A stretch of 16,435 bases of DNA from assembly GCA_030638325.1 (NCBI GenBank), contig DAOWEV010000103.1, positions 1 to 16,435 of the forward strand. The letters run 5' to 3'. The stretch comes from Bacteroidales bacterium. GTDB taxonomy: Bacteria > Bacteroidota > Bacteroidia > Bacteroidales > JAGOPY01. Shown here piece by piece: positions 7,721 to 15,256 of this stretch. Each line of letters starts with the position of its first letter. The first letter of the stretch is position 1. A program made the translations under genes and the position numbers. The notes under the pieces were generated by a model. That model saw nothing but the letters and a program-made list of their open reading frames with translations. It did not search any database and was not told the origin of the DNA.

Positions 7721-8866
7721 CTATCTCGCCAGGAATTTATAGATGGTGGCATAATGGTATATTTCTTCCGGCCTGAGTATGGTAGAAGGAAATTCGGGAT
7801 GATTCGGCGAATCGGGATAATGTTGTGTTTCCAGGCAAAAGCCGTAATGTTTATGGTATTTCTTTTGATTTTTTCCTGTGATACTGCCATCCAGGAAGTT
7901 CCCGGAATAGAATTGCAGTCCTGGCTCTGACGTGTAAACCTCCATCTTTCTGCCTGACGCGGGCTCAAGGACTTCCACAACTTTACTAAGGTTACCCTGA
8001 TTATTCAGGACAAAATTGTGGTCATAACCACCTTCTGTTTCAGAGATGTCAGATCCGATGGGCTTACGCTTCCTGAAATCAAAGGGGGTATTGCTTACAT
8101 CCTTTAATTCTCCCGTAGGAATTAGTGTTTCATCTACTTCCGTATATTTTCCGGCATCTATCTTTAAAAGATGATCCAGGACATCGCCATTACCGGCTCC
8201 TTTCAGGTTAAAATAGCTGTGATGTGTAAGGTTGACCGGCGTTGCTTTGCTGGTTGTGGCAAAATATTCAATTTTCAGTTCATTGGCATTGTTGAGGGAA
8301 TAGATAATTCTTACTTCCATGTTTCCGGGATATCCTTCTTCTCCGTCGGCGCTATGATATTTCAGCTCAACTCCGACAGACTCATCAGTAATAAATTCGG
8401 TGGCTTCCCAGACAACTTTATCAAATCCGGTCGATCCTCCATGCAGATGATTCTCACCATTGTTGATGCTTAACTGGTAAGTTTGTCCGTCAAGTGTGAA
8501 CCTGCCTTTCGCAATCCGGTTCCCGTACCTGCCAACAATGGCTCCGAAATAAGGATGGCCTGAGACATAAGGATCAAGCTTATCAAAACCCAGCACGATA
8601 TCTTCGATCTTGCCCTCACTGTCAGGTGTGAGTATCGAGGTGACAATACCCCCATAATTGATTATTTTTACTGTGATTGAGGTGTTTTGAAGTGTAAACA
8701 GGAAAACTTCCTGCCCGTTGGTTACTCCGAAATTTTCTTTGCTGATCTTCATTTTTTTCTCTTCCTGATCTTTAGAATGTTTACCATATCTTGTTCCCGA
8801 ACCTGTACAACCGGCTGTCAGAATACACAGGATCATTAATGATTTAATGAGAGTGCGCAACTTCAT
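7721..8866 (-). CDS. galM: Aldose 1-epimerase (galactose mutarotase), lipoprotein
   Basis: Interconverts alpha and beta anomers of aldoses such as galactose and glucose. It is 381 residues long and has the GalM fold motifs: NRIAKGRF (116-123), NGENHLHGG (136-144) with H140, the HH pair in VNLTHHSYFNL (211-221), YDHNF (281-285) with D282, and FCLETQ (343-348) with E346. By homology to Lactococcus GalM these are the catalytic histidines and glutamate plus a substrate-binding aspartate. The N-terminus carries a lipoprotein signal with lipobox LTAGC (cysteine at residue 20), so the enzyme acts in the periplasm or on the outer membrane rather than in the cytoplasm. It is transcribed divergently from the sodium/sugar symporter, fitting a joint role in sugar capture. 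Confidence 0.93.
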   Translation of the reverse strand: MKLRTLIKSLMILCILTAGCTGSGTRYGKHSKDQEEKKMKISKENFGVTNGQEVFLFTLQNTSITVKIINYGGIVTSILTPDSEGKIEDIVLGFDKLDPYVSGHPYFGAIVGRYGNRIAKGRFTLDGQTYQLSINNGENHLHGGSTGFDKVVWEATEFITDESVGVELKYHSADGEEGYPGNMEVRIIYSLNNANELKIEYFATTSKATPVNLTHHSYFNLKGAGNGDVLDHLLKIDAGKYTEVDETLIPTGELKDVSNTPFDFRKRKPIGSDISETEGGYDHNFVLNNQGNLSKVVEVLEPASGRKMEVYTSEPGLQFYSGNFLDGSITGKNQKKYHKHYGFCLETQHYPDSPNHPEFPSTILRPEEIYHYATIYKFLAR

Positions 8867-8905
8867 GATATCATTTTTAATTGTTGATAAAATTAGTAAA
8901 AAAAG

Positions 8906-8987
8906 TCACATTTGAATTATTCACATTGAAAATGTCTATGTTTGTGAATTCATCGGGTTAGTGTCAAAAACATTTACACATTGTAAT
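8906..8987. promoter_or_regulatory. Candidate operator cluster in the mutarotase/symporter control region
   Basis: Three related sequences are present: TCACATTTGAA at 8906-8916, TCACATTGAA at 8921-8930 and CACATTGTAA at 8977-8986. The first two are direct repeats 15 bp apart and flank the proposed -33 element. The third lies in the inverted repeat TTACA-CAT-TGTAA (8974-8986), downstream of the predicted start of transcription. This is the arrangement expected of a regulator-binding region, but no regulator gene is in the window. Confidence 0.35.
8911..8944 (+). promoter_or_regulatory. Bacteroidetes-type promoter for the sodium/sugar symporter
   Basis: TTTG at 8911-8914 and TATGTTTG at 8937-8944 match the -33 (TTTG) and -7 (TAnnTTTG) elements of the Bacteroidetes primary sigma factor, with a 22-bp spacer at the upper end of the usual range. 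Transcription would start near 8950, leaving a leader of about 75 nt before the ATG at 9029. Confidence 0.6.
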
Positions 8988-9028
8988 TTCCATTAAAATA
9001 ACAGTAAAACCAAAAAAATTTGTAAGGA

Positions 9029-10651
9029 ATGGGTAATTCAAGTTTTGCAACCATTGATTATCTTGTGTTTATAGCATATGGATTATTGATCATCGGGGTT
9101 GGATTATGGGTATCGCGACCGAAAAAGGGAGAGAAAAAAACAGCACAGGATTATTTCCTGGCATCCAAAGCCTTACCCTGGTGGGCGATTGGGGCCTCTC
9201 TGATCGCAGCCAATATTTCTGCGGAGCAGTTTATCGGGATGTCCGGTTCCGGCTTTGCCATTGGGCTGGGCATTGCATCTTACGAATGGATGGCTGCCAT
9301 TACACTCATCATTGTTGGTAAATATTTTCTGCCGGTCTTTCTGAAAAAGAAAATATATACCATGCCACAATTCCTGGAGATACGTTATGATGGCCGGGTA
9401 AGAACGGTGATGGCTGTATTTTGGTTGCTGGTTTATGTTTTTGTAAACCTCACTTCTATTTTGTATTTAGGCGCCCTGGCAATGCAAATAATCATGGGAG
9501 TTCCGTTGTTATACGGTATCATTGGCCTGGCATTGTTTGCTGCTGTTTATTCTATTTATGGCGGATTGAAGGCAGTGGCCTGGACAGATGTGATACAGGT
9601 CATCTTTCTGATAGGTGGTGGTTTGCTGACTACCTATATGGCTTTGAATGCTGTTTCGGGCGGACATGGATTTATTGCCGGTTTCCGGGACCTGATGGAG
9701 CAGGTTCCTGAGAAATTCGACATGATCCTGGAGCAAGGAAAGCTGATGATCCCGGATGGCTCAGGTGGTATGAAAGATGCATACCTCGACCTTCCGGGAA
9801 TCGGAGTTCTGGTGGGAGGCATGTGGATCGCAAATATTTCCTACTGGGGATTTAATCAATATATCATCCAAAGAGGCCTTGCAGCAAAGAGTATTAAAGA
9901 AGCTCAGTGGGGTATGATATTTGCCGGGTTCCTGAAGATATTGATCCCGCTGATCGTTGTTATCCCCGGTATAGCCGCATGGGCACTCACAAAGGATACG
10001 ACAACGGTTATTGAGCCTTCCGACAGGGCTTATCCCTGGTTGTTGCATGAATTTGTTCCGGCCGGGGTTAAAGGCCTGGCTTTCGCGGCTTTGGCTGCCG
10101 CCATTGTGTCTTCACTGGCTTCTATGATAAACTCCATATCAACCATCTTCACCATTGATGTCTACAAAAAATTCATACACAAAGGTGTGAGCGAGACAAA
10201 AATGGTTACTATTGGAAGGATCACCAGTTTTACAGCTTTATTGATCGCTGTGCTGACATGCAGGCCATTGCTGGGTAACCTTGATCAGGCTTTTCAATAC
10301 ATCCAGGAGTTCACCGGTTTTGTGACTCCGGGCGTGGTGGCCATATTTGGGTTTGGCCTGTTCTGGAAACGGTCTTCTGCGAATGCAGCGCTATTAGCCG
10401 CAATTCTTACGATCCCAATATCTTTCCTGTTTAAGGTTATGTTGCCTGAAATGCCGTTTTTAGACCGGATGGGCGTGGTTTTCCTGATCCTGAGCGCCAT
10501 CCTTGTGGTCTTTAGCCTGATTCAAAATAAAACGGATGATCCCAAAGGAATACAGCTATCAAAAAAACTGTTTTATACGGATCCGGTATTTAATATCGGA
10601 GCCATGATCCTGAGCGCTATCGTTGCGGTCTTGTATATTATTTATTGGTAA
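9029..10651 (+). CDS. Sodium/sugar symporter of the SSS family (vSGLT-like)
   Basis: A 540-residue inner-membrane symporter that imports a sugar, probably galactose or glucose, with sodium. It closely resembles Vibrio vSGLT as I recall that sequence. Equivalents of the sugar-site residues are Q67 (vSGLT Q69), E86 (E88), N269 (N260), Y272 (gate Y263) and K303 (K294), with the TM10 motif FQYIQE at 422-427. The Na2 sodium site is also kept: A60, I63, A358, S361, S362. One sugar-site residue differs: vSGLT S91 aligns with A89. The extracellular loop near residues 232-256 is longer than in vSGLT and the one near 322-334 is shorter. The start ATG at 9029 matches the family N-terminus. It faces the mutarotase gene across a 162-bp control region and ends 12 bp from the convergent lipoprotein gene. 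Confidence 0.95.
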   Translation: MGNSSFATIDYLVFIAYGLLIIGVGLWVSRPKKGEKKTAQDYFLASKALPWWAIGASLIAANISAEQFIGMSGSGFAIGLGIASYEWMAAITLIIVGKYFLPVFLKKKIYTMPQFLEIRYDGRVRTVMAVFWLLVYVFVNLTSILYLGALAMQIIMGVPLLYGIIGLALFAAVYSIYGGLKAVAWTDVIQVIFLIGGGLLTTYMALNAVSGGHGFIAGFRDLMEQVPEKFDMILEQGKLMIPDGSGGMKDAYLDLPGIGVLVGGMWIANISYWGFNQYIIQRGLAAKSIKEAQWGMIFAGFLKILIPLIVVIPGIAAWALTKDTTTVIEPSDRAYPWLLHEFVPAGVKGLAFAALAAAIVSSLASMINSISTIFTIDVYKKFIHKGVSETKMVTIGRITSFTALLIAVLTCRPLLGNLDQAFQYIQEFTGFVTPGVVAIFGFGLFWKRSSANAALLAAILTIPISFLFKVMLPEMPFLDRMGVVFLILSAILVVFSLIQNKTDDPKGIQLSKKLFYTDPVFNIGAMILSAIVAVLYIIYW

Positions 10652-10663
10652 GGATGATATTTT

Positions 10664-12157
10664 TTAAAAAGATGGCATCCGGCTGCCCGGAACGAACGCA
10701 TAAGCTCCCAGGTCCGGATCTGGCATTCGGGGTACCTGAAGGATGTCCAGCGAGATATCGATTGGAGAGGTGTTGATCACTTCCGGATCTCCCCGGTCAA
10801 TGGCAGGGGAGAGGGTGTCAAGCTGGTAATCATTGATGGTATAGTCGATAAACAGGGGGTCTTCATTCTTGAAACAATTGTCATAGTGTTGGATGTCATC
10901 AATTTCAAGCTCTGTTTTGAAGAGGCAATTATCGAAAAAATAATCATAGGGTGCTTCATCGTTAAACAGATACAGCATCTCCTCCTCATTTCTTCCATAG
11001 ATGATACAGTTCCCGAAATAGGAGTCAAACTCAAAAGCAGTGACCTGACCCATGTTATCTTCAAAATAATTATTTAACACCAGTGATGGTGTAGGCCTTA
11101 CCGACAGGGGCCAGTAATTCGCAAAAGTGCAATTCCTGAAGTCGTACAACCCGCCCCAGGTCAGGGCTGCCAGGTACTGCCCGCAGTTGGCGATGACATT
11201 GTTGTTTGCCGTGATATTGTAAAAGCGGGAAAGCAGGCCGTAACCACTCATATTTTCAATGATGGTATTGGTCAGGATAAGTTGGTTTCCCATCTGTTCC
11301 TGTAGTGTTTCTGCCTGGATGCCGATAAAACCGTTTCGGATAACGGCATAATTGATCTCGTTGTTGAAGCTGCCTTCATTGATCCATATCCGGTCCCATT
11401 GTCCGGGAAGGTCTTTATAAAAATCCTCCAGGCGGTCACCCTGGAATGTCACCGGTTCTTCAAACGTCCCATTGACCTTGATAGTGCCTCCTTTGTATAT
11501 CCACATGCCCGATTTGTCATGAAAGTAGATCCGGGCCCCTGCATTGACCCTAAGGGTCCCGTTCGAATCAACAACGGCAAAACCATATATGACATATGGC
11601 TTATCTGCCGTCCAGGTAATATCTTCAAACTCATGAGCTATGATCTTGTACTTCGGAAAACCCGGAACCTGTGTATCAGCCAGTATATAATTGGCGTTTT
11701 GTCCCCAGGCCGCCAGGTCCACATCCTGAATATTGCCGTTTGTCTCAAAAAGAATAGAGTCGGTAACAACAAAGGGATTGTTCTCGTCAGTAGGATCAAT
11801 AGTTACCCTGACGAAGATATAAAGACTGTCATTTCCAGCCAGTTCAACATCTTTTATGGCGAATGCAGCTTCTCCGTCTATGTTGAGCCTGTATGGGGAT
11901 TGCGAGCCACCGGCCAGGCGTATGGAAGATATCCGGATAGTGTTACCGGATGGATTATATACTTTCAAATGCCGGGTAACAGAACCCAGGGTGGTAAAAA
12001 CGGTATCAAAGATCACTGTATCCGTTGAAAATCCGAGTTTGACAGACGGATCTGTGTGGATTATGGCATCTTTTTTACAGGAACTCAGATACAGTAAAGA
12101 AATAATCAGAAATACAGATGTAAACAGGGTGGTATTCCGGGATCCAGCTTTAGTCAT
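10664..12157 (-). CDS. Lipoprotein with N-terminal beta-sandwich and right-handed beta-helix
   Basis: A 497-residue predicted lipoprotein of unknown function. The signal peptide ends in lipobox LSSC with cysteine at residue 27. Residues about 35-150 form a beta-sandwich-like region (paired TDTVIFDTVFTTLG and LKVYNPSGNTIRISSIRL stretches) typical of ASH/HYDIN-like immunoglobulin folds. Residues about 170-430 contain repeating short strands with N-rich turns (for example NNEINYAVIRNGFIG, NNVIANCG, DNCLFK), characteristic of right-handed parallel beta-helix proteins such as pectate lyase relatives. A conserved C-terminal piece with SPAIDRGDP (454-462) and DLGAYAF (480-486) is common at the ends of such beta-helices. 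No catalytic residues can be assigned. It is probably a surface or periplasmic carbohydrate- or matrix-binding protein. Confidence 0.82.
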   Translation of the reverse strand: MTKAGSRNTTLFTSVFLIISLLYLSSCKKDAIIHTDPSVKLGFSTDTVIFDTVFTTLGSVTRHLKVYNPSGNTIRISSIRLAGGSQSPYRLNIDGEAAFAIKDVELAGNDSLYIFVRVTIDPTDENNPFVVTDSILFETNGNIQDVDLAAWGQNANYILADTQVPGFPKYKIIAHEFEDITWTADKPYVIYGFAVVDSNGTLRVNAGARIYFHDKSGMWIYKGGTIKVNGTFEEPVTFQGDRLEDFYKDLPGQWDRIWINEGSFNNEINYAVIRNGFIGIQAETLQEQMGNQLILTNTIIENMSGYGLLSRFYNITANNNVIANCGQYLAALTWGGLYDFRNCTFANYWPLSVRPTPSLVLNNYFEDNMGQVTAFEFDSYFGNCIIYGRNEEEMLYLFNDEAPYDYFFDNCLFKTELEIDDIQHYDNCFKNEDPLFIDYTINDYQLDTLSPAIDRGDPEVINTSPIDISLDILQVPRMPDPDLGAYAFVPGSRMPSF

Positions 12158-12175
12158 TTAGTGAAATTTCGGGCG

Positions 12176-12183
12176 CAAAGATA
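12176..12183 (-). promoter_or_regulatory. Candidate -7 element for the beta-helix lipoprotein
   Basis: On the minus strand this reads TATCTTTG, an exact TAnnTTTG match, about 18 bp before the ATG. No TTTG or TTG was found at -33 spacing, so support rests on the -7 box alone. The implied leader is only about 13 nt. Confidence 0.4.
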
Positions 12184-12256
12184 ATTATTCCACACATTAT
12201 ACGTTGAGAATTGGGGAATATTGTGCAGGGAAAATGAATGTTTGGGTATAATTTGA

Positions 12257-12264
12257 TATTTTTG
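12257..12264 (+). promoter_or_regulatory. Candidate -7 element for the small outer-membrane protein
   Basis: TATTTTTG is an exact TAnnTTTG match. Transcription would begin near 12271, about 35 nt before the ATG at 12306. That argues against an upstream TTG start at 12270. No good -33 box lies at normal spacing. Confidence 0.4.
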
Positions 12265-12305
12265 CCAGTTTGTGGCTTGAATATAATGAAGAATTTAATG
12301 GACAT

Positions 12306-12845
12306 ATGATAATGATAAAAAAACTGGTTACGGTATTGGTTATTGGATTTATATTGGGGCTTGGGTCTGCTGATCTGTTTGCACAAAGGCCTTCACAGGC
12401 TAAAGAGCCGTTTATCGACAGGCTCGCCTTCGGAGGCTACCTGGGATTTCAGTTCGGCACCATTCTCTACATAGATGTTTCGCCAATGGTAATTTACAGG
12501 GCTACTGACTGGCTGTACCCGGGGATGGGGTTTACTTATATGTATTATAAAGACAATCGATATATCCCTGCATATACCAGCTCATATTATGGCCCGCGTT
12601 TCTTTGCTTCCGCTTATGTCTGGCAGGGCATTTTTGGACATGTGGAGTACGAAGCTTTGAATGTTCAGTTTTACGACACCGGTAACCGGGGCTTCATCCA
12701 CAATGTCTTGATCGGCGGCGGTTACCGCCAATGGATTGGCAACCGCGCTTTTATGATGATCACCGTGCTTTTCAACCTGAATGAATCCATCTATTCTCCA
12801 TACCGGAATCCTATTATCAGAATTGGGTTTGGGGGAAGCTTTTAA
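12306..12845 (+). CDS. Small outer-membrane beta-barrel-like protein, function unknown
   Basis: A 179-residue exported protein. A signal peptide (residues 1-27, ending in LFAQ) is followed by alternating hydrophobic/aromatic strands such as RLAFGGYLGFQFG, GMGFTYMYYKD and IIRIGFGGSF. The final residue is phenylalanine, as is usual for outer-membrane barrels recognised by the BAM complex. The size suggests an 8-stranded barrel, but this is inference and no family is recognised. I chose ATG 12306; ATG 12312 is almost equally good, and an open frame back to TTG 12270 would put charged residues before the signal peptide. It diverges from the beta-helix lipoprotein across a short shared control region. 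Its 3' end faces pepD, with a heptamer repeat between them. Confidence 0.72.
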   Translation: MIMIKKLVTVLVIGFILGLGSADLFAQRPSQAKEPFIDRLAFGGYLGFQFGTILYIDVSPMVIYRATDWLYPGMGFTYMYYKDNRYIPAYTSSYYGPRFFASAYVWQGIFGHVEYEALNVQFYDTGNRGFIHNVLIGGGYRQWIGNRAFMMITVLFNLNESIYSPYRNPIIRIGFGGSF

Positions 12846-12889
12846 GAGATGTTTGTTCGTGAAATGAAATTGTCGCATTTTGAATGATG

Positions 12890-12938
12890 AACTCCGAACT
12901 TCGACATTCATTATTCGATATTCGTTATTCGATATTTT
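12890..12938. repeat. Small heptamer tandem array between convergent genes
   Basis: Seven consecutive 7-bp units in phase: AACTCCG, AACTTCG, ACATTCA, TTATTCG, ATATTCG, TTATTCG, ATATTTT. The first two match the ACTTCCG heptamer of the array at the left edge, and TTATTCG resembles its octamers. It lies between the ends of the outer-membrane protein gene (12845) and pepD (13014), so here too the repeat is at gene 3' ends. Confidence 0.75.
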
Positions 12939-13013
12939 TACGACAGAATAAATTACGATAGGTATTAATCTCTGAACCTGCAACCGGTAACAGCCACGTA
13001 ATACTTGTGCAGT

Positions 13014-14474
13014 TTACTTTACCGGGATATTGCCAAGAACATCCAGTGTCAACTCCCAGAACTTCTGTACGGTATGTATTTCCAGCTTTTCGTCGGGAGA
13101 GTGTGCGCCCCGGATGGTGGGCCCGAAAGAGATCATATCCATGCCCGGGTACTGGGCGCCTATCAGGCCACATTCCAGCCCGGCATGTACTGCCCTCACG
13201 ATGGGTTCTTCAGCAAACAACTCTCTGTATGAGCTTACGGTGATGTCAACGATCCTTGAGTCAGGATCGGGACTCCATCCCGGGTAGCCGTCCGTATGCC
13301 GGATGCCGGCACCTGTCAGCCTGAAGGTAGCGGCAACCATATTACAAATATCCTCTTTGGCCGATTCAACGCTGCTCCGCTGGCTTGTGGTGATCATGAT
13401 CTTGTCCTCTGTCATTTTTACGGAAGCCAGGTTGGTGGAAGTCTCTACAAAGTTGGGAATGTCCTGCGACCAGGCTATCACGCCGTGCGGACATGCATAT
13501 AATGAATTCAATAGTTTTTCCTGTGTATCATGATCCATGATGGATTCCGGATTATCTGTGCCTTCGGTGGTAACCATCAGGTCAGGCTCGGTAACTCTGA
13601 ACTCATTTTTTATAGCTGTTTGGGATTCCTTTACGAAGTTTTTGAAATCACCGGTATGAGGGTCGGGCACCATTACGATGGCAAATGCTTCACGGGCAAT
13701 GGCGTTTCTGAGGTTTCCGCCATCAAATGCAGCCAGCTTTAGATCGAAGCTGTCTGCTGTTTCCCACAATACCCTGTTCAGGATCTTGTTGGCGTTGCCG
13801 CGCCCTTTTTGAATGTCATCGCCCGAGTGGCCGCCTTTCAACCCGCTGACTTTCACTATGAATGCCTGGTGGCCTTCCGGTATATTTTCTTTTTGATATG
13901 AGAGTTCAATGACTGTGTCTTTACCGCCTGCACATCCGAAAAACAATTCACCATCATCTTCAGAATCAAGGTTTAACAATATTTCACCCTTCAGAAATCC
14001 CGGTTTCAGTCCAAACGCACCGGTCAACCCGGTCTCTTCGTCAATTGTAAAAAGACATTCTATGTCGCCATGGGAAATGCCGGACGCTTCCAGTATGGCC
14101 AGTTGCACGGCGATGCCTATTCCATCATCCGCTCCGAGGGTGGTTCCCCGGGCTTTGACCCAGCCGTCTTCTATATAGGCCTGAATGGGGTCATTGTCGA
14201 AATCATGCTCCACCTCATTGTTTTTCTCACATACCATGTCGATATGGCTTTGTAATACAACTGCCACCCTGTCTTCCATACCCGGGCTTGCCGGCTTACG
14301 GACCAGGATATTACCCACTTCATCTTTCAGCGTTTCCAGTCCATGTATTTTCCCAAAGTCATAAATATATGCAGCAATCTTCTCTTCTTTTTTGGAAGGC
14401 CTTGGGATATTCAGGATCTCTCCGAAATAATGCCAGAGGCGTTCCGGTTTCAGGTTTTTGATTTCTTTATTCAT
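13014..14474 (-). CDS. pepD: Aminoacyl-histidine dipeptidase (Xaa-His dipeptidase, M20 family)
   Basis: A zinc dipeptidase (peptidase D, carnosinase-like) that cleaves dipeptides, including Xaa-His, in the cytoplasm. With the ATG at 14474 it has 486 residues, essentially the length of E. coli PepD (485). The two-metal M20 site is visible: H77 and D79 in QSHIDM, D116 in GADDG, E146 and E147 in DEETG, D170 in LNLDSED, and H458 in GAHSPDE near the C-terminus. The open frame extends upstream to 14591, but those 39 residues match nothing in the family and would overlap the end of rpe, so the internal ATG is preferred. It lies 113 bp after rpe on the same strand, so it may be expressed with rpoD-rpe or from its own promoter; no exact -7 box was found in that gap. 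Confidence 0.95.
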   Translation of the reverse strand: MNKEIKNLKPERLWHYFGEILNIPRPSKKEEKIAAYIYDFGKIHGLETLKDEVGNILVRKPASPGMEDRVAVVLQSHIDMVCEKNNEVEHDFDNDPIQAYIEDGWVKARGTTLGADDGIGIAVQLAILEASGISHGDIECLFTIDEETGLTGAFGLKPGFLKGEILLNLDSEDDGELFFGCAGGKDTVIELSYQKENIPEGHQAFIVKVSGLKGGHSGDDIQKGRGNANKILNRVLWETADSFDLKLAAFDGGNLRNAIAREAFAIVMVPDPHTGDFKNFVKESQTAIKNEFRVTEPDLMVTTEGTDNPESIMDHDTQEKLLNSLYACPHGVIAWSQDIPNFVETSTNLASVKMTEDKIMITTSQRSSVESAKEDICNMVAATFRLTGAGIRHTDGYPGWSPDPDSRIVDITVSSYRELFAEEPIVRAVHAGLECGLIGAQYPGMDMISFGPTIRGAHSPDEKLEIHTVQKFWELTLDVLGNIPVK

Positions 14475-14587
14475 AGGGTTGCTTTTTAGTTCGTTTGATT
14501 TATAAGAAATTTTATAGTTATTACACAGAGTTATAAGTACTAAATGCCTGAAGTTTAAACTTCTAACCAACAACAAAGAAATTTCAA

Positions 14588-15247
14588 TCACCCCTTTAAG
14601 AGAGAGATGGTGTGTGGGGGATCCGTGGAGGAGAAAATGGTGTTCCCGGCTACCAAAACATCCACACCTGCAGATACCAGCTTTGGGGCATTTTCAAGCG
14701 TTACGCCTCCATCCACCTCGATAAGGGCATTCGAAGAGCTGCTGGTGATCATTTCTTTGAGTTCACGGATCTTCTGATAGGACCGCTCAATGAATTTTTG
14801 TCCTCCGTAACCCGGATTTACCGACATGATCAGTACCAGGTCGACCTCTTCGATGATATCATGCAGCACATGCACCGGCGTGTGAGGATTCAGGGAGACG
14901 CCGGCTTTTGCTCCGGATAACCTGATCGCCTGAACTGTGCGGTGAAGATGTGTACAGGCTTCATAATGGACGCTTATGACATCAGCGCCATGATCCCTGA
15001 AGCGGTCTATGTAGCGATTCGGATCAACGATCATCAGGTGAACGTCGAGGGGCTTTTCAGCATATTTCTGAATGTACTTCAATACAGGAAAGCCGAACGA
15101 AATGTTTGGAACGAATACCCCATCCATGACATCAATATGAAACCAACCGGCCTCACTCTCATTCACCATCTGAATATCCCGTTGCAGCTGCGCGAAATCT
15201 GCCGAAAGCAGGGAAGGAGCAATGATTGGTTTTGTGTCAGACGGCAT
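14588..15247 (-). CDS. rpe: Ribulose-phosphate 3-epimerase
   Basis: Interconverts D-ribulose 5-phosphate and D-xylulose 5-phosphate in the non-oxidative pentose phosphate pathway. It is 219 residues long, normal for the family. It is a TIM barrel with IAPSLLSADF (9-18), the metal and acid/base residues H37 and D39 (WFHIDVMDGVFVPN), H70 (DVHLM) and D179 (EVDGGV), and the phosphate-binding loops NPGYGGQ (144-150) and AGNTIFS (200-206). ATG 15247 fits the conserved start. The gene begins 9 bp after the rpoD stop codon, so it is almost certainly in the same transcript. Confidence 0.97.
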   Translation of the reverse strand: MPSDTKPIIAPSLLSADFAQLQRDIQMVNESEAGWFHIDVMDGVFVPNISFGFPVLKYIQKYAEKPLDVHLMIVDPNRYIDRFRDHGADVISVHYEACTHLHRTVQAIRLSGAKAGVSLNPHTPVHVLHDIIEEVDLVLIMSVNPGYGGQKFIERSYQKIRELKEMITSSSSNALIEVDGGVTLENAPKLVSAGVDVLVAGNTIFSSTDPPHTISLLKG

Positions 15248-15256
15248 GATGCAAGC

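Noticed and set aside
10652..10670. Bidirectional terminator between the symporter and the lipoprotein
   Set aside because: The T6A5 tract is nearly palindromic, but it has no GC stem or loop and part of it is the lipoprotein stop codon, so there is not enough support.
11399..12028. 209-codon plus-strand frame inside the beta-helix lipoprotein gene
   Set aside because: It is antisense to a well-supported gene, with no recognisable domain or start context.
12270..12305. TTG start for the small outer-membrane protein
   Set aside because: It would put acidic residues in front of a normal signal peptide and lies at or before the predicted start of transcription.
14475..14591. 39-residue N-terminal extension of PepD
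   Set aside because: It has no family match and would overlap the end of rpe. The ATG at 14474 gives the standard 486-residue enzyme.
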